From Neorhizobium sp. SOG26 (GTDB lineage Bacteria > Pseudomonadota > Alphaproteobacteria > Rhizobiales > Rhizobiaceae): 64,000 nt of DNA. Positions 27,480-38,033 of the stretch are shown piece after piece; the stretch's first letter is position 1; every line of letters begins with the position of its first letter. Below the pieces are notes generated by a model. That model worked only from the letters and a program-made list of their open reading frames with translations, was not told the DNA's origin and ran no database searches. Location of the stretch: the NCBI RefSeq assembly GCF_003491345.1, contig NZ_CP025513.1, forward strand, positions 186,001 to 250,000, read 5' to 3'. The position numbers and the translations under genes were made by a program.

Positions 27480-28118
27480 ATGAAGAACTTCTTTGAGAGC
27501 CCGTTCAGGGGCATCACGCTTGACCGGCAGGTCACCAACCCCAACATCATCGTTGGCCGTTACAGCTATTATTCCGGCTATTACCATGGCCACAGTTTCG
27601 ATGACTGTGCCCGTTTTCTCATTCCCGACGAAGGTGCGGACAAGCTCGTTATCGGCAGCTTCTGCTCCATCGGCTCCGGTGCAGCTTTCATCATGGCCGG
27701 CAACCAAGGGCATCGCAACGACTGGATCAGCACCTTCCCCTTCTTCTGGATGCCGGAAGTGGAAGCCTTCGCAGGTGCAGAGAACGGATATCGGGCTGCC
27801 GGTGACACCGTCATTGGCAACGACGTCTGGATCGGTTCGGAAGCAATCGTCATGCCCGGCGTGCGGATCGGCGACGGGGCCGTGATCGGCACCCGCGCAC
27901 TGGTGACGCGCAATGTCGAGCCATACACCATCGTCGGCGGCAACCCAGCCAAGCCAATCCGCACCCGGTTCGGAGAAACAGAGGTGGCAATGCTGCTCGA
28001 AATGAAATGGTGGGATTGGACGGACGACCAGTTGCACGGCGCGATGCCCATCCTGACCAGTGGCGACGTATCGGCCCTTCATCAATACTGGAGCGACACC
28101 ATCAACGGGCGGAGCTAA
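27480..28118 (+). CDS. catB: Type B chloramphenicol O-acetyltransferase (xenobiotic acetyltransferase)
   Basis: A 212-residue hexapeptide-repeat (left-handed beta-helix) acetyltransferase. The sequence follows CatB closely: NFFESPFRG at the start, [20 protein letters not shown], the catalytic His in AGNQGHRND, then [18 protein letters not shown] and [14 protein letters not shown] four codons upstream is also in frame, but ATG 27480 gives the family N-terminus. It uses acetyl-CoA to modify chloramphenicol or related hydroxyls. Chromosomal copies are common in Rhizobiaceae and are not by themselves a sign of recent transfer. Confidence 0.9.
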   Translation: MKNFFESPFRGITLDRQVTNPNIIVGRYSYYSGYYHGHSFDDCARFLIPDEGADKLVIGSFCSIGSGAAFIMAGNQGHRNDWISTFPFFWMPEVEAFAGAENGYRAAGDTVIGNDVWIGSEAIVMPGVRIGDGAVIGTRALVTRNVEPYTIVGGNPAKPIRTRFGETEVAMLLEMKWWDWTDDQLHGAMPILTSGDVSALHQYWSDTINGRS

Positions 28119-28324
28119 CAAGCGGTATGGCTGGTGTGCTCCTTTATCCATACCAAGCGCGGGCAGACCAGCAGATCGATGAAATACATATCGTCCGCCG
28201 CTCTTGCCTGTTGTTTCTCCTGGGAGCATCTTGATGCGGTTCGCGCGCGGCTAGCTGTGCTGCGCGCGAATGATCTTATCGCGTGGCAGCTCTGGCAAGC
28301 CACGGATCTATCATGAGGACCGCG

Positions 28325-29749
28325 ATGACCTTTCTCGGACTAAGCGCGGAAATGCTGGCTCGCATCCAGTTTGCCTTCACCGTTTCGTTTCACTTCCTCT
28401 TCCCCGCCTTCTCGATCGGGACCGCCAGCTACCTCGCCGTCCTGAACGCGCTTTGGCTCTGGAAGCGCGACGAGGCATACCTGAAGCTCTTCGAGTACTG
28501 GAAGACGATCTTCGCGGTGACCTTCGCCATGGGCGTCGTCTCCGGGATCGTGATGAGCTACCAGTTCGGCACCAACTGGTCAGCCTTCTCGGACAAGGCA
28601 GGTCCAGTCATCGGTCCGCTCATGGGTTACGAGGTACTGACCGCCTTCTTCCTGGAAGCGGGGTTTCTCGGCATTGCGCTGTTCGGTCGCAAGCGCGTCG
28701 GGGACGCCGCGCACATGGTGGCGGTGGCGATGGTGGCAATCGGCACGCTGATTTCGGCTACATGGATCACCTCCGCCAATAGCTGGATGCATACGCCGGC
28801 AGGCTTCAGCACCGATGCGAATGGCGTGTTCATCCCGGAAGACTGGTGGCAGATCATCTTCAACCCCTCCTTCCCCTACCGCATGGTCCACACGGTGCTG
28901 GCTGCCTTTCTGACAACGGCTTTCGCCGTCGGCGCGGTCGGTGCATGGCACCTGCTCAGGGACCGGGAGAACCGGCAGGCGCGGATCATGTTCTCCATGG
29001 CGATGTGGATGGCTGCAATTGTCACCCCGATCCAGATCTTTGTCGGCGACCTTCACGGACTGAACACGCTGGAGCATCAACCCGCCAAGGTCGCTGCCAT
29101 GGAAGGGCACTACGAGACACACACCAATGGTGCCCCGCTGATCCTGTTTGGGATTCCCGACGACGAAGCCGAGACCACGCGTTATGCGGTGGAGGTTCCC
29201 AAGCTCGGCTCGCTGATCCTGAAGCACCAGCTGGATGGAGAGATAAAAGGGCTGAAGGAGTGGCCGCGCGACCAGCGTCCACGGGCGTTGATGCCATTCA
29301 TCACCTTCCGCGTGATGGTGGGCATCGGCTTCCTCATGCTGGGACTTGGGTTATGGTCGCTCTGGGCGCGCTGGAAAGGCACGCTCTACGACAGCCCATG
29401 GCTTCAACGCTCTGCAGTCGTCATGGGAGGCTCGGGCTTTGTGGCCGTACTTGCTGGCTGGTACACGACCGAAGTCGGACGCCAGCCCTGGACGGTGTAC
29501 GGGCACCTTCGGACAGCCGAAAGTCTTTCACCCGTTTCCGCGCCAGCGGTCGGAACGTCGCTCCTCATCTTTATCGCAGTCTACTTCATCGTGTTCGGCA
29601 TTGGCGTCTATTACCTTCTCAAGCTGATGCGCCGACCGCCGACGCCACTTGATACGCATCGGGAACTCGAAGCCGGACCGATCAGGACCGCCGGGATCAC
29701 TCCTGGTGCAGCACAGGAGCAGCCGCTCGGAGGCCGTCATGGACATTGA
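28325..29749 (+). CDS. cydA: Cytochrome bd-type (cyanide-insensitive) ubiquinol oxidase subunit I
   Basis: A 474-residue membrane subunit carrying the haems. The first helix has the haem b595 region FHFLFPAFSIGTASY; YRMVHTVLAAFL holds a second haem ligand; GWYTTEVGRQPW is the conserved GRQPW motif. The Q-loop is short, as in CIO-type oxidases. ATG 28325 is chosen over the in-frame ATG at 28313 because the latter's codons contain the Shine-Dalgarno GAGG. It reduces oxygen to water with quinol electrons. The 3' end overlaps cydB by 11 bases. Confidence 0.92.
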   Translation: MTFLGLSAEMLARIQFAFTVSFHFLFPAFSIGTASYLAVLNALWLWKRDEAYLKLFEYWKTIFAVTFAMGVVSGIVMSYQFGTNWSAFSDKAGPVIGPLMGYEVLTAFFLEAGFLGIALFGRKRVGDAAHMVAVAMVAIGTLISATWITSANSWMHTPAGFSTDANGVFIPEDWWQIIFNPSFPYRMVHTVLAAFLTTAFAVGAVGAWHLLRDRENRQARIMFSMAMWMAAIVTPIQIFVGDLHGLNTLEHQPAKVAAMEGHYETHTNGAPLILFGIPDDEAETTRYAVEVPKLGSLILKHQLDGEIKGLKEWPRDQRPRALMPFITFRVMVGIGFLMLGLGLWSLWARWKGTLYDSPWLQRSAVVMGGSGFVAVLAGWYTTEVGRQPWTVYGHLRTAESLSPVSAPAVGTSLLIFIAVYFIVFGIGVYYLLKLMRRPPTPLDTHRELEAGPIRTAGITPGAAQEQPLGGRHGH

Positions 29750-30743
29750 TCTTTCCTTCATCTGGGCCGGCATCATTGCCTTCGCTGTCCTCGCCTATGT
29801 CGTGCTCGACGGCTTCGATCTCGGGATCGGCATTGTCTTTCCGTTCTTCCGCAAGCGCCGCGACCGCGATGTGATGACGAATTCCATCGCGCCAGTATGG
29901 GACGGCAACGAAACCTGGCTGGTGCTTGGCGGCGGCGGGTTGATGGCGGTCTTTCCGCTTGCCTACGCCATCATACTGCCTGCGCTCTACATGCCGATCA
30001 TACTGATGCTGGTCAGCCTGATCTTCCGGGGTGTCGCCTTCGAATTCCGCTGGCGCACGCACCACGAGTCCCACCTGTGGGATTTTGGCTTCTGGATCGG
30101 ATCCTCTGTCGCGGCCCTGATGCAGGGCATCGCGCTTGGCGCGCTCGTGCAGGGCATTGCGGTGGAAGGACGGCAGTATGCGGGCGGCTGGTGGGACTGG
30201 CTCACGCCGTTCTCGATCCTGACCGGTGTTGCGGTCCTCGTCGGCTACGCTCTTCTCGGCGTCACCTGGCTCAATCTGAAGACCACCGGAGACATCCAGG
30301 CGCGCTCGGCAAAGCTTGCGCGGCCGCTAAGCCTGGCGCTTCTGGCGTTGATCGGGATCGTGTCGCTCTGGACGCCGTTCATCAACGAGATGTACTTCGA
30401 GCGCTGGTTTGGCTGGCCCACCGCCTTCTTCTCATCCTTCGTGCCGCTGCTGCTCGCCCTCTGCGCGTTGGCGCTCTGGCACGGGCTCACACATGACAAG
30501 CACCTGCAGCCATTCCTCGCAGCACTCGGCCTCTTCGTTCTCAGCTTCGCGGGGCTGGGGATCAGCTTCTACCCCTACATGATCCCCGGCGTGCTCACGA
30601 TCCAGGATGCCGCGGCTCCGGAAAGCTCCCTGAAATTCCTCCTCGTCGGCGCGGTCGTTCTCGTGCCGATAATCCTCGTCTACACCGCCTATGCTTACTG
30701 GGTATTCCGCGGGAAGATCGACCCAGAGGAGGGTTATCATTGA
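29739..30743 (+). CDS. cydB: Cytochrome bd-type ubiquinol oxidase subunit II
   Basis: A 334-residue multi-helix subunit. It begins with WAGIIAFAVLAYVVLDGFDL, the CydB signature, followed by IAPVWDGNETWLVLGGG. The start inside the end of cydA indicates translational coupling. It ends at 30743, where the TGA overlaps the ATG of a micro-ORF. No cydCD exporter genes are nearby, as is usual for CIO loci. Confidence 0.92.
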   Translation: MDIDLSFIWAGIIAFAVLAYVVLDGFDLGIGIVFPFFRKRRDRDVMTNSIAPVWDGNETWLVLGGGGLMAVFPLAYAIILPALYMPIILMLVSLIFRGVAFEFRWRTHHESHLWDFGFWIGSSVAALMQGIALGALVQGIAVEGRQYAGGWWDWLTPFSILTGVAVLVGYALLGVTWLNLKTTGDIQARSAKLARPLSLALLALIGIVSLWTPFINEMYFERWFGWPTAFFSSFVPLLLALCALALWHGLTHDKHLQPFLAALGLFVLSFAGLGISFYPYMIPGVLTIQDAAAPESSLKFLLVGAVVLVPIILVYTAYAYWVFRGKIDPEEGYH

Positions 30744-30847
30744 TGAATGACAACCTCAGGAAGACGTTCTGGTTCATCGGCCTCTGGTTGGCGGGCGTCG
30801 GTGCGGCAACCGGCGCCAGCCTCTTTATCCGCATGTTCTTGAGCTAA
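30743..30847 (+). CDS. Small membrane protein of the DUF2474 type, downstream of cydAB
   Basis: A 34-residue ORF overlapping the cydB stop by one base (TGATG). It has a short basic N-terminus (MNDNLRKTFW) and one transmembrane helix (FIGLWLAGVGAATGASLFI). Its position and pattern match DUF2474 proteins found after CIO-type cydAB and parallel the CydX subunit of the bd-I oxidase. A role in stabilising the oxidase is inference from those parallels. Confidence 0.75.
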   Translation: MNDNLRKTFWFIGLWLAGVGAATGASLFIRMFLS

Positions 30848-30865
30848 AGCCCGCCCGAGCAGGCT

Positions 30866-31204
30866 CTACCGAAGATCACGGACAGCACGCCCGGCCTCTC
30901 TTCCGACGCGAGTGGCTTCCTTCTTGAGCCAGCGATCGGCGGACGGGCGGCCATCTCGCCTGATCCGCTGCTCGTATTCGATCCGAAGCCGCTGCTTGCG
31001 CTGGAGGAGCCTGCCGCGAAGGCTCTTTTCCTGACTGCTATATCTTCTGGCTCGCGGCTGTTCCTTGGAATTGTTCGGAGCGCTCTGCTGCCGCATCAGT
31101 TGATGTTGATGCTGCTGCATGGCAAAGCCCCCGGCGTCGAACGCGGGAGCAGGGCTGGACAGCAAGGCGGAGGCCGCAACCGCAGCGACGATGCGAAGAT
31201 ACAT
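30866..31204 (-). CDS. Small secreted basic hypothetical protein
   Basis: A 112-residue ORF with a clear signal peptide (RIVAAVAASALLSSPAPAFDA) and a Gln/Arg-rich, probably helical mature part. AAGGAG precedes ATG 31204 by six bases. I do not recognise the family. It is convergent with the cyd operon. Confidence 0.55.
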   Translation of the reverse strand: MYLRIVAAVAASALLSSPAPAFDAGGFAMQQHQHQLMRQQSAPNNSKEQPRARRYSSQEKSLRGRLLQRKQRLRIEYEQRIRRDGRPSADRWLKKEATRVGREAGRAVRDLR

Positions 31205-31323
31205 GTTCTTCTCCTTCCCCGTCGGCTCTCGTATGCACGAGCGCGGTCCAGCCTACCATCTCAGTCAGACGCTTGACAGTCTCCCAATATTTGAACGGCT
31301 GGCTAGCAAGCCGCGGAGGCCTG

Positions 31324-33507
31324 TCACGCGGCCTGCCGCTCAATGGTCCATTCGGAGCTGCCGAGCTGGAACTGCGCGAGAAGTTGGTTGAGCGTCGTGC
31401 CTTCATGCGCAAGGGTAGCGCTTGCGGCATTCATTTCCTCAACCATTGCGGCATTCTGCTGTGTCGCCTGATCCATGTGGTTGACCGCCGAGTTGATCTG
31501 CAGCAGGCCGGCCGACTGTTCCTGAGCGGCCGTTGCGATCGCCTCCATATGCCGCGTGACCAGCTGGACAAGTTCGGTGATTTCGCCGAGGCCCGTGCCC
31601 GTGTCGCTGACCAGACGCACACCCTCGCCGACCGCCGCTTCCGAATTACCCACGAGCTCCTTGATTTCCCTGGCCGCCTTTGCCGAACGCTGGGCCAGCT
31701 CGCGGACTTCCTGCGCCACCACGGCAAAGCCCTTGCCGGCGTCACCAGCGCGGGCGGCTTCCACTCCTGCGTTGAGCGCAAGAAGGTTAGTCTGGAATGC
31801 GATCTCGTCGATCACGCTGATGATCTGGCCGATCTGGCGGGCGGCGTGCTCGATCCGCTCCATGGCGAGCACTGCATTTTCGACGACGGCGCCAGCCTGC
31901 CCGGCCTTCGCCTCGGCATCGCGCACGACCTGGCGGGCTTCGGCGGCGCGCTTGGAGGTCGCCGAAACATTGGCGGTAATCTCTTCCAGCGCGGCTGCGG
32001 TTTCCTCCAGTGATGCCGCCTGCTGCTCGGTACGGCGGGAAAGATCGTCGGATGCCGACGAGACTTCGCGAGAGCCACCAGCAACGGTCGAGATGGAGAT
32101 GCCGACACTCTGCAGTGTTTCGCGCAACTGCCGCACTGAAGCGTTGAAGTCTTGGCGCAGGCCCTCGAAATGGCTGTCGAGCGGCTGCTGCAGCTCGCAC
32201 ATCATGTCACCGGCAGCCAGCCGCTTCATGCTTGCCGCGAAGATCTCGGTCGCGCGGACAAGGCGTGCCTCCGCTTCGGCATCTGCCTTTTGTTGCATCG
32301 CGATGCGTTCGCGCTCGGCCGCAGCGCGGCGCTCCGCCTCAGCTTCTTCCAGCTCTTTGTTGCGCACGGCCGCCTCCTGGAAGATCTGCACCGCCTGTTC
32401 CATCTCGCCAATTTCGTCCTTGCGGCCAGTCGTTACCGGGCCAAAATCGAGATCGCCCGAGGCGAGCCGCCGCATGGCGCCGACCATGCGCCCGATTGGA
32501 CGCACGACGGTCATCGCCATCAGCCCCGAGAGAGCGAGCGTCATCAGGCCACCCGCGAGGCAGACCACCACAAGGGTCAGGAAATCTCGGTAGGCCGCAG
32601 CCGCGGCCGCAAGCGCTTGCTCGCCAATGTCCTTGAGGTTCTGGGACTCGATCTCCTTCAGCGTGTCGATGCGCTTGGTGGTGGCGGCAAACCATGTCTT
32701 GCTTTCAAGGCCCTCAAGCGGCGCACCTAGGCCTTTGCCGACGATCTTGTCGCGGAAATCCTCAACCACCGGCGAGACATCGGCGAGCATGCGCTCGTAC
32801 TGGGCACGCTGGCTTTCGTCCTGGGTGGAGAACGCTGATGCGATCAGTGCCTCCTGCTCACCGGCGAACGATGCGAAAGCACCAAATCGCGCCGGATCAG
32901 CCTGACCGGCGATGATGAACGCGTTGCCGAAGGCACGCTCCTGGCCTGCGGCCTCCTTGGCCTGCATCAGGTCGACGTAACCGGACATCAGCAACGCAAT
33001 CTCGGCATTGGATGTCAGGTTGGACAGCCGGTCCGCCAGGACGATGATCTCCGAGATGGCGGAAGTATAGGTCGTGAAGACGTCCTGGCCGTTCGCGCTA
33101 AGCTGGTCGACGGACGCACGCAGAGCGGTGATCCTGGCGAGCTTGTCTTCCAGGCTGCGCCGCGCCGATGAAAGATCCGTATCGACCGCCGCCATGATCG
33201 TGTTCATCGCATCGGCAAAGCCGGCCATCGCGCTATCCGACGCCGTTCGCGCCTGGCGAAGCTCCGGTCCGTTCGTTGTTCCCCTTGAAGTCAGGAATCC
33301 GGTGGTCAACCCGCGCTCGATCTGCAGGCTGTGAACCACGCCGCCGATCTTCACCATCTCCTGGCTGACCGTAACGATGCTGCTCATGCCGCGGTAGGTC
33401 TCAAGGCGCTCGGAACTCTGGGCATAAGCAATATAGCCAGCTGCCAGCATAGGCACGGCGACAGCTGCCCAGAGGCGCTTGCTAACGGAAATATCGACGA
33501 GACGCAT
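31324..33507 (-). CDS. Methyl-accepting chemotaxis protein with nitrate/nitrite-sensing (NIT) domain
   Basis: A 727-residue chemoreceptor. Membrane segment near residues 10-30, a periplasmic NIT-type helical sensor ([16 protein letters not shown] is its signature), a second membrane helix near 305-330, a HAMP domain ([21 protein letters not shown]), then a long signalling domain with the hairpin tip [24 protein letters not shown] within it. There is no C-terminal CheR-binding pentapeptide. It would report nitrate, nitrite or a related anion to CheA. No che genes are nearby, so it feeds a remote array. Confidence 0.88.
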   Translation of the reverse strand: MRLVDISVSKRLWAAVAVPMLAAGYIAYAQSSERLETYRGMSSIVTVSQEMVKIGGVVHSLQIERGLTTGFLTSRGTTNGPELRQARTASDSAMAGFADAMNTIMAAVDTDLSSARRSLEDKLARITALRASVDQLSANGQDVFTTYTSAISEIIVLADRLSNLTSNAEIALLMSGYVDLMQAKEAAGQERAFGNAFIIAGQADPARFGAFASFAGEQEALIASAFSTQDESQRAQYERMLADVSPVVEDFRDKIVGKGLGAPLEGLESKTWFAATTKRIDTLKEIESQNLKDIGEQALAAAAAAYRDFLTLVVVCLAGGLMTLALSGLMAMTVVRPIGRMVGAMRRLASGDLDFGPVTTGRKDEIGEMEQAVQIFQEAAVRNKELEEAEAERRAAAERERIAMQQKADAEAEARLVRATEIFAASMKRLAAGDMMCELQQPLDSHFEGLRQDFNASVRQLRETLQSVGISISTVAGGSREVSSASDDLSRRTEQQAASLEETAAALEEITANVSATSKRAAEARQVVRDAEAKAGQAGAVVENAVLAMERIEHAARQIGQIISVIDEIAFQTNLLALNAGVEAARAGDAGKGFAVVAQEVRELAQRSAKAAREIKELVGNSEAAVGEGVRLVSDTGTGLGEITELVQLVTRHMEAIATAAQEQSAGLLQINSAVNHMDQATQQNAAMVEEMNAASATLAHEGTTLNQLLAQFQLGSSEWTIERQAA

Positions 33508-33801
33508 GAAAGAAACTCCTGGATTCAGGCATCATGCCTTCTGTCGAAGCGGGAACATTCGCATCGCGTCATAAGGGCCCTGCGGCTCTAAATTTTTATA
33601 AACGAATATTCCAAAATACGATCTGCAAGATCTAACATCACCATGCGGTTTGTCATGCCCGATCGTGCTGCAGATTGAGCTCCAGACGTGTCGGATCCGC
33701 TAGCATCACAGCTGAGGATTTGGACCCGGCGAACGCTCTCCCTTGGTTGACAAGAGCTCCCTTGGTTCTCCATGTTGAGTGGACTCAAGGGAGGGAACAA
33801 C

Positions 33802-34785
33802 ATGAGTATCACCAGACGGATCTTTGCAGTTGCGGCAGTCGTCGGCGCAGTCGCGATCGGCGCCGGTATTGCAGGCGCACAGGCGCCCAGCTTCTTCAGG
33901 ATCGGCACGGGCGGAACAGCGGGCACCTATTACCCGATCGGCGGGCTCATCGCGAATGCGATCTCCGGTGCGGGCGACAAGGGTGTTCCCGGCCTGGTTT
34001 CGACCGCAGTTGCGTCGAACGGATCGGTCGCCAACATCAACGCGATCCAGAGCGGGTCCATGGAGTCGGGCTTCACCCAGTCCGACGTTGCATATTGGGC
34101 GCACAGCGGAACGGGCCTTTACGAAGGCAAGGGCAAAGTCGAGGATCTTCGCCTGATCGCAACGCTCTATCCGGAAACCATCCACCTCGTCGCCCGCAAG
34201 GACGCCGGCATCAATTCGGTTGCCGACCTGAAGGGCAAGCGCGTTTCGATCGACGAACCGGGCTCCGGGACTATTGTCGATGCCCGCATCGTTCTTGGCG
34301 CTTACGGCCTCACGGAAAACGACATCAAGGCGGAACACCTGAAGCCGGGTCCGGCTGGTGACCGTCTGCGGGATGGCGGACTTGACGCCTATTTCTTCGT
34401 TGGAGGCTACCCGACCGGTGCCATCTCCGAACTGGCGACCTCGAGCGGCATCTCGCTGGTGCCGATCAACGGTCCGGAAGTCGAGAAGCTGCTGGAGGAA
34501 TATACCTTCTTCTCCAAGGACACGGTCCCGGCCGACACCTACAAGGACGTAGGCGAAACCAATACGATCTCGGTGGCCGCCCAGTGGGTCACCAGCGCCA
34601 AGCAGTCGGACGAGGTGATCTACAATATCACCAAGACGCTCTGGAACGATGCGACCCGGGCCGCGCTGGATGCCGGCCATGCGAAGGGCAAGTTGATCAC
34701 CCTGCAGAATGCTACGACCAGCCTCGGCATTCCGCTGCATCCGGGGGCTGAGAAGTTCTACCGGGAAGCCGGCGTACTCAAATAA
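33802..34785 (+). CDS. TAXI-family TRAP transporter solute-binding protein
   Basis: A 327-residue periplasmic protein. A signal peptide (RRIFAVAAVVGAVAIGAGIA) is followed by the TAXI hallmark GTGGTAGTYYPIGG and later IDEPGSGTIVDARIVLGAYG. The start is ATG 33802 behind GGGAGGG; an ATG ten codons upstream lacks a site. It pairs with the fused permease downstream. Ligands of TAXI proteins include glutamate and 2-oxoglutarate; none can be inferred here. Confidence 0.88.
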   Translation: MSITRRIFAVAAVVGAVAIGAGIAGAQAPSFFRIGTGGTAGTYYPIGGLIANAISGAGDKGVPGLVSTAVASNGSVANINAIQSGSMESGFTQSDVAYWAHSGTGLYEGKGKVEDLRLIATLYPETIHLVARKDAGINSVADLKGKRVSIDEPGSGTIVDARIVLGAYGLTENDIKAEHLKPGPAGDRLRDGGLDAYFFVGGYPTGAISELATSSGISLVPINGPEVEKLLEEYTFFSKDTVPADTYKDVGETNTISVAAQWVTSAKQSDEVIYNITKTLWNDATRAALDAGHAKGKLITLQNATTSLGIPLHPGAEKFYREAGVLK

Positions 34786-34809
34786 ACGCTGCTGACACAC
34801 CGATTAGGG

Positions 34810-34838
34810 ATGGGGCGAGCAGATCAAGCTCGCCCCAT
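34810..34838 (+). terminator. Hairpin between TAXI binding protein and permease
   Basis: An 11-bp perfect stem (ATGGGGCGAGC / GCTCGCCCCAT) with a seven-base loop, 25 bases after the binding-protein stop. It is followed by only a weak T-rich stretch, consistent with partial termination that favours the binding protein. Confidence 0.6.
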
Positions 34839-34872
34839 TGCTCTTAGTACAAGCCGTCTCAGGGGCACCGCA

Positions 34873-36927
34873 ATGACCGAAGATTTGACCAGGACGACGT
34901 CCCCTTTGGAGCTGGACGAAGCCAAAGCGCGCGCCCTTGAAGAGAAGTTCGATTCAGAAATTCGTTTCAGGCCGCTCGTACCGTTTGCTGCAAGACTTGT
35001 CGGTGCGCTGCTGATCGTGCTGTCGCTCTTCCACTACTATACCGCCGGCTTTGGCCTGTTGTCGGAAGTGCTGCACCGGGGGATCCACCTTTCGTTCGTG
35101 CTCGGATTGATCTTCCTTGTCTTTCCGTTCACGCGGCGGGGCTATGGCGAGGCTTCGGCATCGAGCCTGCTTCGCCCACTGGGCATCTCCTTGTTCGACT
35201 GGGCGCTGGCGATCGGTGCGGTCGTAGCCGTTATGCACGTACCCTTCATACCGCTGGACGAGCTTGCCTTCCGCGTTGGCAACCCGACCACGACGGATGT
35301 CGTGCTGGGAGGCGTGCTCGTGCTCGTGCTTCTGGAAGCGACCCGCCGCTCGGTCGGCTGGCCTTTGCCGATCATCGCCCTCCTGTTCATGATCTACTCG
35401 CTTTATGGACCAGCGATGCCTGGCATCCTCGTTCATCCGGGCGCGACCTTCTCGCAGTTGATCAATCACCTCTATCTGACGAGCCAGGGCATCTACGGCA
35501 TCGCTCTGGGCGTTGTCGCCACCTACGTGTTCCACTTTGTCCTGTTCGGCGTGTTCGCGACCCGTATCGGGCTAGGCCAGCTGTTTCTTGATTGTGCCGC
35601 CTGGATCGCCGGCCGATACGCGGGCGGGCCGGCAAAGATATCGATTTTCGGATCAGCCTTGTTTGGCATGATCTCGGGCTCCTCTGTCGCCAATACCGTC
35701 ACCGTCGGCTCGCTTACCATCCCTGCGATGATCCGGTTGGGCTACAAGCGCACCTTCGCAGCAGCGGTGGAATCGGCATCCTCCACGGGCGGACAGATCA
35801 CACCTCCGATCATGGGCGCCGCTGCCTTCCTGATGATCGAGTTCCTCAACCTTCCGTACACGACGATCATTCTAGCGGCGATCGTGCCGGCCTTCATGCA
35901 CTTCTTCGGCGTCCTGGTTCAGGTGCATTTCGAGGCAAAACGTGACGGCCTTCGCGGCATGACAGACGAGGAGATGCCCGACCTGAAGGAAGCCTTCCGG
36001 CGCGACTGGCCAACCGTAATCCCGCTCGTCGTGCTGATCGCCATTCTGCTGTCCGGTTATACACCCTATTTCGCAGCATTTTGGGGAATTACGCTGTGTA
36101 TCGCCGTCGGGCTCCTCAATCCGCGCCGGCGGATGTCGATTACCGAGGTTCTGGAGGGCCTTCGGGATGGCGCGAAATACGCGCTTGCGGTCGGCGCGGC
36201 CGCGGCCACCGTCGGCATCATCGTTGGCGTGGTGACCCTCACGGGTGTCGGCTTCAAGATCTCCTATATCGTTACCACGACCGCCGCCGAAATGGCGACT
36301 TGGGTGGGCACGGTTGTTCCGGCGGCCTGGTTTGGACGGCAGACTCTGACTCTGCTGTTCACACTGATCATGACGGGTGTGGTCTGCATCCTGATGGGTT
36401 GCGGCATTCCCACGACTGCCAACTACATTATCATGGCGACGATTGCGGCACCCACGCTTGGCATGCTGGGCGTCGAGCCTATCGTGGCGCACTTCTTCGT
36501 CTTCTATTACGGCGTCCTTGCCGATATTACCCCACCGGTAGCGCTTGCCGCCTATGCTGCAGCAGGCATGGCCGGCGCTGACCCGTTCAAGACCGGTAAT
36601 ACTGCATTCCGGCTCGGCCTCGGAAAGGTGCTTGTACCGTTTGTCTTCGTCTTCTCGCCGTCGCTGCTGCTCGTTACGGCTGATTTCTCATGGAGCAATT
36701 TTACCGTAGCCTTCCTCGGCTGCGTTGCAGGAATAACGTGCCTGGGTGCGGCGCTTTCCGGGTTCCTCCTGGTCAGGACGCTGAAGTGGGAACGCTTGTT
36801 GCTGACGTTGGCAGCAATCCTTCTCGTCGTGCCCGAACTCATCTCGTCGCTGGTCGGAGCCGCATTCATACTTCCGGTGCTTTTGCGCCAGTACAGGTCC
36901 CTCAAGGCGACGCCGGCTGCCGCCTGA
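34873..36927 (+). CDS. TRAP transporter fused permease (DctQM-type, TAXI system)
   Basis: A 684-residue protein joining a four-helix DctQ-like N-terminus to a DctM-like domain. Motifs include SSVANTVTVGSLTIPAMIRL, ESASSTGGQITPPIMGAAAF and MGCGIPTTANYIIMATIAAP. About 17-18 hydrophobic segments are seen. The start is taken as ATG 34873 (family-like MTEDL); the frame is open 21 codons upstream through the hairpin. It forms the complete TAXI-TRAP system with the preceding gene. Confidence 0.88.
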   Translation: MTEDLTRTTSPLELDEAKARALEEKFDSEIRFRPLVPFAARLVGALLIVLSLFHYYTAGFGLLSEVLHRGIHLSFVLGLIFLVFPFTRRGYGEASASSLLRPLGISLFDWALAIGAVVAVMHVPFIPLDELAFRVGNPTTTDVVLGGVLVLVLLEATRRSVGWPLPIIALLFMIYSLYGPAMPGILVHPGATFSQLINHLYLTSQGIYGIALGVVATYVFHFVLFGVFATRIGLGQLFLDCAAWIAGRYAGGPAKISIFGSALFGMISGSSVANTVTVGSLTIPAMIRLGYKRTFAAAVESASSTGGQITPPIMGAAAFLMIEFLNLPYTTIILAAIVPAFMHFFGVLVQVHFEAKRDGLRGMTDEEMPDLKEAFRRDWPTVIPLVVLIAILLSGYTPYFAAFWGITLCIAVGLLNPRRRMSITEVLEGLRDGAKYALAVGAAAATVGIIVGVVTLTGVGFKISYIVTTTAAEMATWVGTVVPAAWFGRQTLTLLFTLIMTGVVCILMGCGIPTTANYIIMATIAAPTLGMLGVEPIVAHFFVFYYGVLADITPPVALAAYAAAGMAGADPFKTGNTAFRLGLGKVLVPFVFVFSPSLLLVTADFSWSNFTVAFLGCVAGITCLGAALSGFLLVRTLKWERLLLTLAAILLVVPELISSLVGAAFILPVLLRQYRSLKATPAAA

Positions 36928-37077
36928 GGCTCGGGTTGCCGCCCCGGGTCAACTTCGTAGGCAAGCCGAATGGGTCAGAGGTTCACGCCTCTGGCTCAAC
37001 TCAAGGGAAAACTACAGCGACAGTCTCGATACCTCAAGAGCTGCACCGATCTACCGCTGCATCGAGCGACGGTCCAT

Positions 37078-37296
37078 CTAGATCCGGTGGACGTCGGAGA
37101 GCATGTTCTCCAGCGTCGTCTGATCGCGGATGCCGGAGTTGTAGAGTTTCATCAACACCGCGGCCAGGCCTTCTGCGCGAGACGTGCCCTTCTTGATGCC
37201 GGAGGCCTCGCAGGCGTCATCGAACACCCGCTGCAGCATCGCCAATTGCTCTGGCGCCAACGCACCCACTGGGTGATTGAGATGGGCATCAAACAT
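37078..37296 (-). CDS. Small conserved-looking hypothetical protein
   Basis: A 72-residue, probably helical acidic protein. It has a good ribosome site (GGGGAG, eight bases before ATG 37296) and balanced composition (LAPEQLAMLQRVFDDACEAS, then RAEGLAAVLMKLYNSGI). It resembles short uncharacterised proteins common in Rhizobiales. It has no membrane or signal segment. Function unknown. Confidence 0.6.
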   Translation of the reverse strand: MFDAHLNHPVGALAPEQLAMLQRVFDDACEASGIKKGTSRAEGLAAVLMKLYNSGIRDQTTLENMLSDVHRI

Positions 37297-37498
37297 TACC
37301 AGCTCCCCTCAAGTCAGGGAGCCAGTCTACGCTAGCGCCGCATCTCGTCAACGGAGACATGATCACGGCGCACTTCGCGACGCTGAAGCGGTTCTAGCCT
37401 GCTTGCTAGACAGCTTCGACGCATCGCCTGCACAAGGGTCGACACCAGAATGCACTGAGGATACGGCATCCCATTGCCAACGGACCCGCCGACTACGT

Positions 37499-37747
37499 TC
37501 AACCGTCGGATGATTCCCACCGACCAACGAGCTTTAGCGAATGGTCCGGCTGAACGATGTAGCGTTCGTTGTAGCGGTTCCCATCTGCGTAGAAGCTATG
37601 GGAAAGGGAGCTTCCAACCGGTGACTTCATCAGCCTTGCCTTGGACGGATTGGTATAGGTGATGCTTCCCGGGATCGGTTCAATTGCGAAGGCGGAAGTG
37701 CCGCCCAGGGCTGCAGCCAAAAGAGCAATTGCAAATGTCTTCTTCAT
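37499..37747 (-). CDS. Small secreted hypothetical protein
   Basis: An 82-residue ORF with a textbook signal peptide (MKKTFAIALLAAALGGTSAFA). The mature part of about 60 residues contains PGSITYTNPSKARLMKSPVGS and SFYADGNRYNERYIV. AAGGAA precedes ATG 37747; an upstream in-frame ATG lacks a site. It is probably periplasmic. Function unknown. Confidence 0.6.
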   Translation of the reverse strand: MKKTFAIALLAAALGGTSAFAIEPIPGSITYTNPSKARLMKSPVGSSLSHSFYADGNRYNERYIVQPDHSLKLVGRWESSDG

Positions 37748-38033
37748 GATAATGTTCCTTACTGCTTCCAGGCCACGGAATGATATTGGCCTGTCGCTTA
37801 AGGATCGGGAGGCCATCGCTCACATGCAATCGCAGCGTTGATGTCCGCAGTTTTCACGATCTCCGAACAATGGCGGCGCCGGGCAAGCCCGCCGACGCGA
37901 TAAACGGTTTCAGAGGGTTATGCCTTGACTGCCGTTTCTGGGAGGAACTGAAGCCTCGCCTTGCAAGGCGTCTCACACCTTGTTGACCGCCCCCCTCCGG
38001 GCGCATCGTTCTCTGCGCAGTATGCGGCAAACC

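Noticed and set aside
27480..28118. catB as an acquired resistance gene
   Set aside because: No mobile-element signals flank it and base composition matches its neighbours; chromosomal catB-like genes are common in this group.
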